Source: an uncultured SAR86 cluster bacterium (GTDB lineage: Bacteria; Pseudomonadota; Gammaproteobacteria; Magnimaribacterales; AG-339-G14). Taken from it: a stretch of 64,000 bases of DNA. Made by a program: the position numbers and the translations under genes. The notes under the pieces were generated by a model, which saw nothing but the letters and a program-made list of their open reading frames with translations, did not search any database and was not told the origin of the DNA. The DNA lies in NCBI GenBank assembly GCA_902596665.1, contig CACJUN010000003.1:135756-199755 (forward strand), in the 5' to 3' direction. Positions 1 through 9,926 of the stretch are shown piece after piece; position 1 is the stretch's first letter; every line of letters begins with the position of its first letter.

Positions 1-528
1 TGCTAAATCTCTAGCGGTTGAGTAATGGTTTACATCAGGTAATCCTGTTGGATTTACAAAATTTGAATCTAGCATACCCAATTCAGAAGCATACTCATTC
101 ATCAAGACAGCAAAATCCCCTTGGGTACCAGCAACATGTTCAGCTAAAGCACAGCTCGCATCATTACCAGATTGAATGATCATTCCTTTAAGTAAATCAT
201 CAACAGAAACTCTTTTTCCTTCTTGGATAAACATTCTTGAGCCCTCCATTCGCCAACAAACTTCAGAAATCAAAACTTGATCTTCTTTTGATATGAAGCC
301 TTTCTCAATCTGATCAGCAACCACATAACCTGTCATAATTTTTGTTAAGCTGGCCAAACCAGATGGCAGATCTGCATTTTGCTCTGAAATAATTTCATTG
401 GTATGAGCCTCAACTAAAATATAACTTTTTGCATTAACCTCAGGAGGATCTGGAATCAAAGTCTGGGATGATATATTTGAAATTGAAAGTAGAAAAAAGA
501 TAAGTAATATTCTCAAATCAAACCTCAT
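1..528 (-). CDS. dacA: D-alanyl-D-alanine carboxypeptidase (PBP5/6 family), C-terminus truncated by window edge
   Basis: Own translation of minus strand from ATG at 528: MRFDLRILLISFLLSISNISSQTLIPDPPEVNAKSYILVEAHTNEIISEQNADLPSGLASLTKIMTGYVVADQ...; SxxK (SLTK) and SGN (QSGNDASCALAEH) motifs; next to mltB/rodA/mrdA. Confidence 0.93.
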   Translation of the reverse strand, partial: MRFDLRILLIFFLLSISNISSQTLIPDPPEVNAKSYILVEAHTNEIISEQNADLPSGLASLTKIMTGYVVADQIEKGFISKEDQVLISEVCWRMEGSRMFIQEGKRVSVDDLLKGMIIQSGNDASCALAEHVAGTQGDFAVLMNEYASELGMLDSNFVNPTGLPDVNHYSTARDLA

Positions 529-1474
529 TTATAGTGAAAGCTAACTCTTTGCTTAATAAAAATACCGCAATAATGTAAAAAGAGCTTTTATTATATCTTG
601 ATAAAACCTTCAGATTCTCGCCGCCTATCCAATAAGACTTGTCACTGACAGCGACTTGAAGATAAGTTTCACTTTTTAAATCATCAAATTCATTCCAATT
701 TTTGGGTAGTAATTCAAGATATTCAATCTCTTTCATTTTCCAAATTGTTGAAATAGGATTTTGCTTGTCAACTAGGTTTGCTTCTACAGCAATATTTGCA
801 TCCTTTTGCCAACCATTTCTCTTTAAGTAATTGGCAACACTTCCGATGGCATCTACTGGGTTATTTATAATATCTCTTACACCGTCATCATCAAAATCTA
901 TGGCTAGCCTCCTGTAAGAATCAGGTAAAAATTGTCCATAGCCCATAGCTCCAGCATAAGAACCGTTTAATTTAAGGGGATCAAAATTTTCTTCCCTTGA
1001 AAGTAATAAAAAATTCTCTAACTGGATCTTAAAGAATGGTGATCTTCTAGGATAATCAAAACTTAAAGTAGCGAGAGAATCAATCACTCTGGTGCTTCCT
1101 TTTATAGAACCATAACTCGATTCAATGCCAATTATCGAAGCTATGATTTCTTTTGGAACACCAAATTCTTTTTCTGCGGCAATAAAATCTGTCATGTATT
1201 TACTTAAGAATTTTTGACCATTTTCAATCCTCATTGGCGAAACGAGTCTTTTTCTATATTTGTCCCAAGAAAAAGTTTTTTCTGCAGGCCTATTCATAAG
1301 ATCTATGATCTTTTGTTGCTTGTTGGCACTTGAAAAAATTGAAATTAGATAGTTTTGATCAAAATCATGTTTTTGATGCATCTCTTTGATAAAACTTTTT
1401 ACATCGTCATGAGAAGAATAATCAGCTAAGCATAGCGGTGAAAGAAACATAATCAAAAATATAATTCTTCTCAT
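518..1474 (-). CDS. mltB: Lytic murein transglycosylase B
   Basis: ORF 318 aa; IIGIESSYG...YPRRSPFFKIQLENFL...GSYAGAMGYGQFLPDSYRRLAIDFDDDGVRDI typical of MltB; signal peptide. Confidence 0.95.
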   Translation of the reverse strand: MRRIIFLIMFLSPLCLADYSSHDDVKSFIKEMHQKHDFDQNYLISIFSSANKQQKIIDLMNRPAEKTFSWDKYRKRLVSPMRIENGQKFLSKYMTDFIAAEKEFGVPKEIIASIIGIESSYGSIKGSTRVIDSLATLSFDYPRRSPFFKIQLENFLLLSREENFDPLKLNGSYAGAMGYGQFLPDSYRRLAIDFDDDGVRDIINNPVDAIGSVANYLKRNGWQKDANIAVEANLVDKQNPISTIWKMKEIEYLELLPKNWNEFDDLKSETYLQVAVSDKSYWIGGENLKVLSRYNKSSFYIIAVFLLSKELAFTINEV

Positions 1475-2571
1475 ACTGTCCTCCTGAAAGACAAAATAAT
1501 TCCGATCATGATCATATTAATAATTAATGCTGTCCCACCTTGACTCAAGAAAGGAAGTGGCATGCCGACAACTGGTAAAATTCCAACAACCATAGCAGTA
1601 TTGAATGCGACATAAGTTAAAAGAAGAAAGATAAATGTGCCGGCTACTAGTTTTACAAAAAGAAAATTTGAGTTCTTTGCAATCATAACTAATCTAAAAG
1701 CTAATAATAAGTATACCAAGAACAGTCCTATTACTCCGAATAATCCAAATTCTTCAGCCACAACAGCGAAAATAAAATCTGTATGACTTTCAGGTACAAA
1801 ATTTAATTGGCTTTGAGTTCCTTGTAAAAATCCTTTACCAAAAAGACTTCCTGAGCCAACAGCTATTTGAGATTGGATAATGTTCCATCCAGTACCTAAT
1901 GGATCTGAACTAGGATCAAAAAAAGTGAGTACTCTTTGTTTTTGATAATCCAATAAATTCATCCAAATAAAAGGTGTCGATAATAAGATAATAACTATTC
2001 CAATTATTTGATAACTGACTGGAAATCCGGATATTAAAACTGGAAGAATCCCCGAAATCAAAACCATAATCGCAGTTCCTAAATCAGGTTGAATAAAAAC
2101 TAGATAAAAGGAGAAAAAACTTACTCCGACAACTATCATCCAATCTCTAAAAACTATTCTTGGATTTCTTGAAAGAAAAGCTGCTGCACTTATTGTCAAA
2201 ACACAACGCATGAGCTCAGAAGGCTGAAAACCAAAAATTCCCAGATCAATCCATCTTCTAGTAGCTGCATCAGAAGGAATTACAAGAACTACCAATAAAA
2301 AAAATATTCCTATCCAAAATACATTCAGGTAAATGGGTAATAACCTCTGATAATCGCTGAATGATAAATAGATCATGAAGACTATGCCGATTACTGCAAA
2401 AATACCTTGTCTCAAAACCATCTCCACAGAGCCAGAAGCACTGTAGATCATCATTAATCCGAAACTAACTAAAGAAATGATTAAGAAAAGAACTAACCAG
2501 TCTTGATTAAGCCACTTATTTGGCTTGATCATTCTAGAAGATAAAGAAAATTCTAAAGGGTTTCTACTCAT
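1471..2571 (-). CDS. rodA: Rod shape-determining protein RodA (SEDS glycosyltransferase)
   Basis: ORF 366 aa; multi-TM; FQPSELMR, PESHTDFIFAVVAEEFG, GMPLPFLSQGGTALI SEDS motifs. Confidence 0.96.
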   Translation of the reverse strand: MSRNPLEFSLSSRMIKPNKWLNQDWLVLFLIISLVSFGLMMIYSASGSVEMVLRQGIFAVIGIVFMIYLSFSDYQRLLPIYLNVFWIGIFFLLVVLVIPSDAATRRWIDLGIFGFQPSELMRCVLTISAAAFLSRNPRIVFRDWMIVVGVSFFSFYLVFIQPDLGTAIMVLISGILPVLISGFPVSYQIIGIVIILLSTPFIWMNLLDYQKQRVLTFFDPSSDPLGTGWNIIQSQIAVGSGSLFGKGFLQGTQSQLNFVPESHTDFIFAVVAEEFGLFGVIGLFLVYLLLAFRLVMIAKNSNFLFVKLVAGTFIFLLLTYVAFNTAMVVGILPVVGMPLPFLSQGGTALIINMIMIGIILSFRRTV

Positions 2572-4375
2572 TCTTAGTTAAATAATAATCAAAACCTGCT
2601 TTCGCGATTGGTGCCGCTACCCTGCTTCCAGATTCTCCATTTTCAATTATTACCAAGATAAGAAGTTCTGGGTCAGGGATAGGAGCATAACCAACGAATA
2701 AAGCATGATCTCTGAAGAATGGATTTTCTCTAATATCTTCATATTCCTGATCTTCATAACTTTTGATTTGAGCTGTACCGGTCTTACCTGCAATCACATA
2801 TCTAGTATCCTTTATGTTATTGGCAGTACCATTTGGAGCGTTAATGACTTCGATCATTGATTTTTCAATTTTTTCCCAATTAGTTTCATCTTTAAGATTA
2901 ATTTTTCCTAAAGACTCTAATTCTGTAGGTGATTCATCAATTTCTTCTACTAGACGAGGTTTAATTATCTCTCCTCTATTGGCTATTACCGCTATAGCCT
3001 GTGAAATTTGTATGGGAGTGGAAAGCATATAACCTTGACCAATGCCCAAGTTGATGCTGTCTCCTTTGAACCAAAACTCTCCTATGTAGCCTAACTTCCA
3101 TTTTTCGTTAGGGACAAGTCCATTTGATTCTTCCGCATCGATATTGGTCTTAGCACCAAAGCCAAATTTATTCAGAAAAGGTTCTAACCTTTTTATCGTA
3201 AGATCGTAGGCTGTGGAATAAAAATAAACATCTGAAGATTCCACGATCGCTTTTTCTAGGTCAACCTTGCCATGACCATCTTCCTTCCAACCTCTGTAGG
3301 GTCGAGGATCACCTTGAACATAAAATTCTCCATCATCTTGAATAATAGTATTCCAATCGACTATTCCCTCATCAAGAGCTGCTAAACCAAGTATTGGTTT
3401 TATAGTCGATGCAGGCGGATAATTACCCATAGTTGCCCTGTTGAATAAAGGCCCTTCATCATCACTGAAGATTGATTTGATTTCAGCTAAAGAACTACTT
3501 GAGTTGAAAATATTTGGATCGTAAGCGGGCGAACTTATTAATGCCTTAATCAGCCCTGACTGAGGTTCTAAAGCTACCAGCGCACCTTTTTGTCCCTCAA
3601 AAAAAGGAATTAAGAAGTTTTGCAGATCAAGGTCAATAGAAAGTTTTAAGTCTTTCCCGCTTTCAGCATTATTTTCAGATAGAACCCGAACAAACTTACC
3701 AGACACATCTTTTTCCTCAATTCTCGTACCTACTTTGCCACTTAATTGATCATGATAAGTTTTCTCTATCCCAGAAATCCCAATTTGATTACCTGAAATA
3801 AAATTTGAACTTTTATTAACATTATTTGACTCGGAATATCCCATATAACCAAGAACGTGAGCTAATGATCTCTTATTTACTACAGATCTAACTAAGCCGG
3901 TTTCTACGCTAAATCCCTTAAATTTTTCACTTGAAACGCTAAATAAAGCTATCTGCTCATCATTCAATGATTTAGCTAGAGTAATTGGTTGAAAAGGATA
4001 CCTAGGTTTTTTTATCTGTCTTTCATATATATCTAACAAAAAAGACTTTTCTAAGTTCAAAAGGTCAGCAATCTCTTTAATTTTTTTTAAGGTATCTGTT
4101 GATCTTTCAGGAACCAGATTCAACTGTGATGAGGCAATATTTTCTACTAATAACTTATTGTTTGTATCGTAAATTAGTCCTCTCGTAGGATAGATTGTTC
4201 TCGATACGATTCTATTGTTCTCTGACTGAGTCTCATATTTTTTTCCATTTATAACTGTCAAATTAATAGTTTGTAGCAAAACTATACACATAATAAAAAT
4301 AGGAAAAATTAAATACAGTACTAGCTTGCGGGACTCTGAGTCTCGTTTACCCGAAAAAAACTTTTTTATTTTCAT
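2564..4375 (-). CDS. mrdA: Penicillin-binding protein 2
   Basis: ORF 603 aa; transpeptidase motifs STIK, SSD, KTGTAQ; adjacent to rodA. Confidence 0.96.
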   Translation of the reverse strand: MKIKKFFSGKRDSESRKLVLYLIFPIFIMCIVLLQTINLTVINGKKYETQSENNRIVSRTIYPTRGLIYDTNNKLLVENIASSQLNLVPERSTDTLKKIKEIADLLNLEKSFLLDIYERQIKKPRYPFQPITLAKSLNDEQIALFSVSSEKFKGFSVETGLVRSVVNKRSLAHVLGYMGYSESNNVNKSSNFISGNQIGISGIEKTYHDQLSGKVGTRIEEKDVSGKFVRVLSENNAESGKDLKLSIDLDLQNFLIPFFEGQKGALVALEPQSGLIKALISSPAYDPNIFNSSSSLAEIKSIFSDDEGPLFNRATMGNYPPASTIKPILGLAALDEGIVDWNTIIQDDGEFYVQGDPRPYRGWKEDGHGKVDLEKAIVESSDVYFYSTAYDLTIKRLEPFLNKFGFGAKTNIDAEESNGLVPNEKWKLGYIGEFWFKGDSINLGIGQGYMLSTPIQISQAIAVIANRGEIIKPRLVEEIDESPTELESLGKINLKDETNWEKIEKSMIEVINAPNGTANNIKDTRYVIAGKTGTAQIKSYEDQEYEDIRENPFFRDHALFVGYAPIPDPELLILVIIENGESGSRVAAPIAKAGFDYYLTKNE

Positions 4376-4377
4376 TG

Positions 4378-4704
4378 TTACAGTAAATCAGGGTCCCAGA
4401 GACTCTCTAGATCATAAAGTTCTCTTGCAGATTTGGACATTATGTTGACTACAATATCTCCTAAATCTAATAACACCCATTCGCTTGAACCTTTTCCTTC
4501 CACTGAGATAATTGGGATAGATTTTTCCTTAAGGTTCTCTTGAATTTTGTCTGAAATAGCAGACATATGTCTGGAGGAAGTGCCAGAAGTTATGATCATG
4601 ATATCAGTGAAACTGCTTATATCTTTTAAAGACAATATTTTAGTATCTACTGCCTTTAATTCTTCCAAAGAATTCATGATTAAATTATGAGAAGTTTTAG
4701 TCAT
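4378..4704 (-). CDS. rsfS: Ribosome silencing factor RsfS
   Basis: ORF 108 aa; DIMIITSGTSSRHMSAISDKI...GKGSSEWVLLDLGDIVVNIM. Confidence 0.93.
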   Translation of the reverse strand: MTKTSHNLIMNSLEELKAVDTKILSLKDISSFTDIMIITSGTSSRHMSAISDKIQENLKEKSIPIISVEGKGSSEWVLLDLGDIVVNIMSKSARELYDLESLWDPDLL

Positions 4705-5347
4705 GTTTATTATAGATCTTTTGTTCTTGTAAATACTTCAACACATCATCGTCAAGACCCTCCGACAAAACATTTTGATCATCTATATTCTCTCTAATAT
4801 GAGTTGACGAAGCTGGGTTTGGTTTAATTTTTATAAAATAAATTTTTCCTTTTTTAAAGTTGTTATCTTCATAGGTATTTTCAATACAATCCTTATGGAG
4901 TGCAATTGCCTTTGCAGTAAGATCATTTTTTAAGCCAGGTCGATTCATTACTAATAATGACGTCATTTTTATGATGTGTTGGTAGTTTTTCCAACGATGA
5001 AAACTTTGAAATGAATCCTCCCCGATAATCAATAAAAAATGTTTTTTCTTTCCTAATTTTTTATCCAAGTATTGAAGGGTTTCAATCATAAAAGATGGAC
5101 CTTCCTTCTTTAATTCATAATCTTCAATTTCAATCTCTTTGAAGTCTTTGAAAGCTATTTCAAGCATTTTGATTTTTTCCAATGTGCTAGCAACTGACAG
5201 ATCTTTTAAAGGAGAAACCTTGTTTGGTATAACTAATACCTTAGATAAGTTTAATTGCTCGGTGACGCTTTTTAAGGACTCTATATGCCCTTTATGAATA
5301 GGATCAAAAGATCCTCCAAAGATCCCGATGTAATCTTTTGTACTCAA
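4697..5347 (-). CDS. nadD: Nicotinate-nucleotide adenylyltransferase
   Basis: ORF 216 aa; GIFGGSFDPIHKGHIES, SSTHIREN; next to rsfS. Confidence 0.94.
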   Translation of the reverse strand: MSTKDYIGIFGGSFDPIHKGHIESLKSVTEQLNLSKVLVIPNKVSPLKDLSVASTLEKIKMLEIAFKDFKEIEIEDYELKKEGPSFMIETLQYLDKKLGKKKHFLLIIGEDSFQSFHRWKNYQHIIKMTSLLVMNRPGLKNDLTAKAIALHKDCIENTYEDNNFKKGKIYFIKIKPNPASSTHIRENIDDQNVLSEGLDDDVLKYLQEQKIYNKHD

Positions 5348-6606
5348 GATCTAATTTGGCCTCTTCCTTCCAAAATAAACTTTTGAGTTGTTAAACCATT
5401 CAATCCTACGGGGCCTCTGGCATGCAGTTTATCTGTAGATATTCCTACCTCAGCTCCCAGACCATATTCGAATCCATCTGCATAACAAGTTGGTAAATTG
5501 TGCATGACAGAGCTTGAGTCCACTAACTTAAAAAATTTTTCCTTCTTGTCCTGGTTTTCAGTGATGATGCTATCCGTATGACCAGAGCCATAATCATTTA
5601 TGTGCTTTATTGCTTCATCTAAGTCTTTGACGATCTTAATTGAAATAATTGGTTCTAAATATTCTGTTGACCAATCTTCTTCAGTAGCTTTGTTCGCTGA
5701 GACTATACTGAGAGTTTGACTGCAAGCTCTCACCTCAACTCCTTGCTCATTGAATTCATTAACTATCTTTGGCAAGAATTTTTGGGCAATATCTTCTGAG
5801 ACCAGAAGGGTTTCCATAGCTCCGCATATGCCATATCTATAAGATTTTGCATTGCTTACAACTTTTTGGGCCAGCTCAATGTCAGCTTCTGTGTCAACGA
5901 ATACATGACACAATCCCTCAAAATGCTTAAGAATTGGAACTTTTGACTCTGCAGCAATTAGTCTCACCAAACTAGATCCTCCTCTTGGAATAATCAAATC
6001 AATGCAGTCATCAAATTTGATGAATTCTTTAACCAAGTCTCGATCTTGATTTTGAATTAATTGAACACTGTCTTCAGGCAAATTAGCTTTTTTTAGGCCT
6101 TTTCTTACTTGTGTAACAATGTGATTATTTGAACGAACGGCCTCAGACCCCCCTCTTAAGATTGATGCGTTTCCCGACTTAATGCACAAAGCCGAAGCAT
6201 CAGCTGTTACATTTGGTCTTGATTCATAGATAATTCCTATAGTGCCTAACGGCACTCTCATCTTGCTAACTTTGAATCCTGAAGGTGAAGGATTCATTGC
6301 TTCTAACTCTCCAATAGGATCGTTTAGGTTTATGACCTTATTGAGGCCATCTATCATTGATTCTACTCTCTTTTCATTTAACTCAAGTCTGTCAATGAAG
6401 CTATTCTGCAAGTCCAACTTTTTTGCTTCTTCTAAATCTTTTTCATTTTCTTTGAAAAGATCAGATCTGTTTTTATGTATTTCCTCGCAGGCAAATTTTA
6501 AAGCATCATTTCGGGTGTCCACAGACGAATTTAGCAAGAATTCTTTTGCTTCTTTTGCTTTAGCTCCTAAAGAATTTAGCTCTTTCTTAAACTTTTGATT
6601 CGTCAT
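5344..6606 (-). CDS. proA: Gamma-glutamyl phosphate reductase
   Basis: ORF 420 aa; VPLGTIGIIYESRPNVTADASALCIKSGNASILRGGSEA; FVDTEAD. Confidence 0.96.
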   Translation of the reverse strand: MTNQKFKKELNSLGAKAKEAKEFLLNSSVDTRNDALKFACEEIHKNRSDLFKENEKDLEEAKKLDLQNSFIDRLELNEKRVESMIDGLNKVINLNDPIGELEAMNPSPSGFKVSKMRVPLGTIGIIYESRPNVTADASALCIKSGNASILRGGSEAVRSNNHIVTQVRKGLKKANLPEDSVQLIQNQDRDLVKEFIKFDDCIDLIIPRGGSSLVRLIAAESKVPILKHFEGLCHVFVDTEADIELAQKVVSNAKSYRYGICGAMETLLVSEDIAQKFLPKIVNEFNEQGVEVRACSQTLSIVSANKATEEDWSTEYLEPIISIKIVKDLDEAIKHINDYGSGHTDSIITENQDKKEKFFKLVDSSSVMHNLPTCYADGFEYGLGAEVGISTDKLHARGPVGLNGLTTQKFILEGRGQIRS

Positions 6607-6650
6607 ATGGGTTATTATGCTATGGATTTAATTATTTCCAGAAAGATATT

Positions 6651-7265
6651 TTGTTTGATCTAACTAACATTATGGAATTTCTTCAAGCTAATCCTGCTTG
6701 GATTACTTCTGCTATGTTCCTGCTTACTTTTGGAGAGTCCATAGTCATCCTTGGTTTGTTCATTCCAGCAAGTTTGGTCATGCCAGGAATTGGTGCCTTA
6801 GCCGCAGCAGTTGGTATCGGTCCGGTTGAGATTTTGTTTTATGCTAGTCTAGGAATGATTATTGGCGACACCGTTAGCTATGCAATTGGACTAATAATTG
6901 GGACAAGAATTGAGGTCTGGGTACCAGATCAATATCAGAAACAACTTCATCAAGCTAAGCAATTTATGAACAAGTACGGGATATTGTCCGTTGCTTTAGG
7001 TCGGTTTTTAGGACCTTTAAGATGTCTTGTACCAATGACTGCAGGCTCCCTGGGTATGAGATTTACCATTTTCGCTCCGGTTGAAATATTATCTGCACCT
7101 GTTTGGACAGGCTTGTATGTTTTATCAGGATATTTCTTGGGAGAAGTATTTATAGAAAATTTCTTAATTGGTATGGGTATAATTTTTGTTATTATCTTTG
7201 TGTACTCAATATGGAAAGACCCTTTTGGAGTAATGAAACAAGTAAGAAAAAATGATGAAAAGTAA
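6651..7265 (+). CDS. DedA/SNARE-associated family membrane protein
   Basis: ORF 204 aa, TTG start; ESIVILGLFIPASLVMPGIGALAA...GRFLGPLRCLVPMTAGSLGM. Confidence 0.88.
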   Translation: MFDLTNIMEFLQANPAWITSAMFLLTFGESIVILGLFIPASLVMPGIGALAAAVGIGPVEILFYASLGMIIGDTVSYAIGLIIGTRIEVWVPDQYQKQLHQAKQFMNKYGILSVALGRFLGPLRCLVPMTAGSLGMRFTIFAPVEILSAPVWTGLYVLSGYFLGEVFIENFLIGMGIIFVIIFVYSIWKDPFGVMKQVRKNDEK

Positions 7266-8547
7266 AAATAAATTTTTAGATGGTAATTGGTATCCTGTTG
7301 AAGAAACTTCGGCTGAAAACTTAAAAGTCTCAGGAGATATTCCAAAGGAATTAGCTGGATTGTTTCTCAGAAACGGTCCAAATCCAAAAAAATTTGATGA
7401 GGATAATTATCATCCTTTTTTTGGCGATGGCATGATTCATGGTCTAAGGCTTGAAAACGGTCAGGCACTTTGGTACCGAAATAAATTTGTTACCTCTCCT
7501 AATGGATTTGGTCCAAATACTCACGTCATGAAACATGGAAATAAAATATATGCTCTTGTGGAAGGCGGACTTGCTCCAGTCATTATGGATAAAGAAATGA
7601 ACTTCCTAGATGATGAGCCCTTTCCTTCTGCGCAGAACAAGAGATTCACTGCACACCCAAAAATTGATACTAAATCAGGAGAGATGCATGCCATCAGTTA
7701 TGACTTTAATGAATATTTAAAAGGCAAGGAACAAGTTCACTATGTAGTGGTTGATAAAAATGGAAAACAAACAAAAGATCAAATTATAGAACTTTCAACT
7801 CGTCCAATGGTTCATGATTGTGCAATCACAGAAAACTATATTTTGGTTTTTGATCTGCCAGTAACATTCAGTTTAGGCAGAAGAGAAGATCAAAACAAAG
7901 TAACCTCTGGCGACTATCCGGTGATTTGGGATGAGGATCATAATTCAAGAGTCGGTTTACAATCCAGACATTCAGATGAGATAACTTGGATAGATGTTCC
8001 AAAAGGTTTTTTATTTCACATTGTTAATTCTTATGAAAATGATGTTGGCGAAGTGATTCTTGATTTTTGCCGTTACGATAGACTTTTTGATTTTGAAAAT
8101 CCTTTACCAATGGGCCATAAGCCTTTTCTTACTAGATGGGTTATAGATATAGAGCAGAAAACATGCACAGAAACATTGCTAGATGATAGATCCATGGAAT
8201 TCTCGAGGGTACATCCAGATCTTGATGGTCAAGAGCATCAGTTTGGATACATGCTTAATGATGGTAATTTAAATAGATTTTTTAAAAGAGACTTTTTTAA
8301 AGATGAGACTAAGGAGCATTTTTTAGGAGAAAACAAGCAAGCTGCTGAGCCTGTATTTATTCCAAAGAAAAATGCTGTCAGTGAAGATGATGGTTTTGTT
8401 GTGGGTTTCGTTTACGATAAAACTTCTGATGCGAGTGAATTCGTAATCATTGATGCAAACAATTTTTCAGATAAGCCTTTAGCTACTGTCTCCCTTCCAC
8501 AGAGAGTGCCTTTTGGCTTTCACGGAAGTTGGATAAATTTAGACTAA
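7252..8547 (+). CDS. Carotenoid oxygenase (RPE65/CCD family)
   Basis: ORF 431 aa; LFLRNGPNPKKFDEDNYHPFFGDGMIHGLRLENGQALWYRNKFV; His clusters in FTAHPK, MVHDCAIT, FHIVNSYEN, FGFHGSW. Confidence 0.92.
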   Translation: MMKSKNKFLDGNWYPVEETSAENLKVSGDIPKELAGLFLRNGPNPKKFDEDNYHPFFGDGMIHGLRLENGQALWYRNKFVTSPNGFGPNTHVMKHGNKIYALVEGGLAPVIMDKEMNFLDDEPFPSAQNKRFTAHPKIDTKSGEMHAISYDFNEYLKGKEQVHYVVVDKNGKQTKDQIIELSTRPMVHDCAITENYILVFDLPVTFSLGRREDQNKVTSGDYPVIWDEDHNSRVGLQSRHSDEITWIDVPKGFLFHIVNSYENDVGEVILDFCRYDRLFDFENPLPMGHKPFLTRWVIDIEQKTCTETLLDDRSMEFSRVHPDLDGQEHQFGYMLNDGNLNRFFKRDFFKDETKEHFLGENKQAAEPVFIPKKNAVSEDDGFVVGFVYDKTSDASEFVIIDANNFSDKPLATVSLPQRVPFGFHGSWINLD

Positions 8548-9875
8548 ATTAATTTAATTAATTTTTGATGAACCTCATCAAAAGAACCATTTGAGAAACA
8601 GACGTAATGTCCTGGCATTTTCTCCCACTTGCTCAAAAAACTTTCTACGCTTTCTTCTGCAACCATATTTTTAGCCTTTTTAGCTATGCCCAACGCTTGA
8701 GATTTATTCTTAGAAAAAATATGCACAAAGTCAGCTTTCTCCACCGCGCTGGGTATTTCTTTATCATGAAAACCTGCCAACATTGTGTTCGATCTCATTT
8801 CTAACAAACAATGAATAGGATCTGAGCCAACTCTATTCCTCAAGCCTTCTATGGTCTTTTTTATTGCCGTTGGATGATGAGCGAAATCATCGTATATATG
8901 AATTTCATCATTGGAAAATAAAAGCTCCATTCTTCTTGAAACTCCTTTGAAAGATGAAAGAGATTTCACTGCTTTCGATAGATCAAGGCTCAATTCATCG
9001 GCTATGGTTAAAGATGCTAAAGCATTGCTTAAGTTATGCTCTCCTATTAGCTCCCAATTTACCTCTCCGAAAGACTCATCTGAACTAAAGACCTCAAATT
9101 TTGAACCATCATCATTTAACTGAGAAAGCTTTATGTAATCCTGTCCAAAAGAAAAGGTTCTAGATTTACTGAAAAAATCCTTCTTAAAAAGTGCCTCTAT
9201 ATTTAAGTCAGAATTGGGACAGATCACGCAAGCATCTGATGCCAAGGTTCTCAATAATTGTGAATATTGTTTTTGAATATCAGAAAGGTCATTAAAAATG
9301 TCAGCATGATCAAACTCCAGATTATTGATGAGTAAGGTTTTTGGTCTGTAATGAATAAATTTGGATCTTTTATCAAAAAATGCCGAATCATATTCATCTG
9401 CTTCTAGAACAAAAAAATCTCCAGAGCCCAATCTTGAAGGGCTCGGAAAATCTTTAGTTTCGCCAGCAATCAAGTATCCAGTCTCTGGCTTTTGATCTAA
9501 AAATATTTTTGAGGTCATCGCAGAAACTGATGTTTTGCCATGCGTGCCACTTATCGCAATCACATGTTTATTCCTTAAAATGTGTTCATAAAGGAAATCA
9601 GGTCCCGAACAATATCTGAAGCCTTTGGTCAAAATATACTCCATTAAAGGATTACCTCTGGAGATGACGTTACCGATGACAAAAATATCAATATTTGAAG
9701 GAAGATTTTTTTCGTCGTATCCCTCGTCTACTTTTATTGATGCTCTTTGCAACACTTTATCCATGGGATGATAAAGTTTTTGGTCGCATCCACGGACTTC
9801 ATAACCTTTCTCTTTGGCTAATTGAGCTATGCCAGACATGAAAGTGCCGCCTATACCGAGGATATAAATCTTCAT
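8544..9875 (-). CDS. mpl: UDP-N-acetylmuramate:L-alanyl-gamma-D-glutamyl-meso-diaminopimelate ligase
   Basis: ORF 443 aa; IYILGIGGTFMSGIAQLAKEKGYEVRGCDQ; SGTHGKTS; DDFAHHPTAI; Mur ligase fold. Confidence 0.94.
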   Translation of the reverse strand: MKIYILGIGGTFMSGIAQLAKEKGYEVRGCDQKLYHPMDKVLQRASIKVDEGYDEKNLPSNIDIFVIGNVISRGNPLMEYILTKGFRYCSGPDFLYEHILRNKHVIAISGTHGKTSVSAMTSKIFLDQKPETGYLIAGETKDFPSPSRLGSGDFFVLEADEYDSAFFDKRSKFIHYRPKTLLINNLEFDHADIFNDLSDIQKQYSQLLRTLASDACVICPNSDLNIEALFKKDFFSKSRTFSFGQDYIKLSQLNDDGSKFEVFSSDESFGEVNWELIGEHNLSNALASLTIADELSLDLSKAVKSLSSFKGVSRRMELLFSNDEIHIYDDFAHHPTAIKKTIEGLRNRVGSDPIHCLLEMRSNTMLAGFHDKEIPSAVEKADFVHIFSKNKSQALGIAKKAKNMVAEESVESFLSKWEKMPGHYVCFSNGSFDEVHQKLIKLI

Positions 9876-9926
9876 TGAGAAATTATACCCTTTCCCAAAT
9901 CAATAGTTTTTCAGTAACATATTTCT

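Noticed and set aside
2814-3032. 72-aa plus-strand ORF in the supplied track, inside mrdA
   Set aside because: Antisense to a well-conserved PBP2 gene; no recognisable motifs; typical shadow ORF.
6950-7345. 131-aa minus-strand ORF overlapping the DedA gene
   Set aside because: Antisense to a clear membrane-protein gene and the start of the carotenoid oxygenase; no family resemblance.
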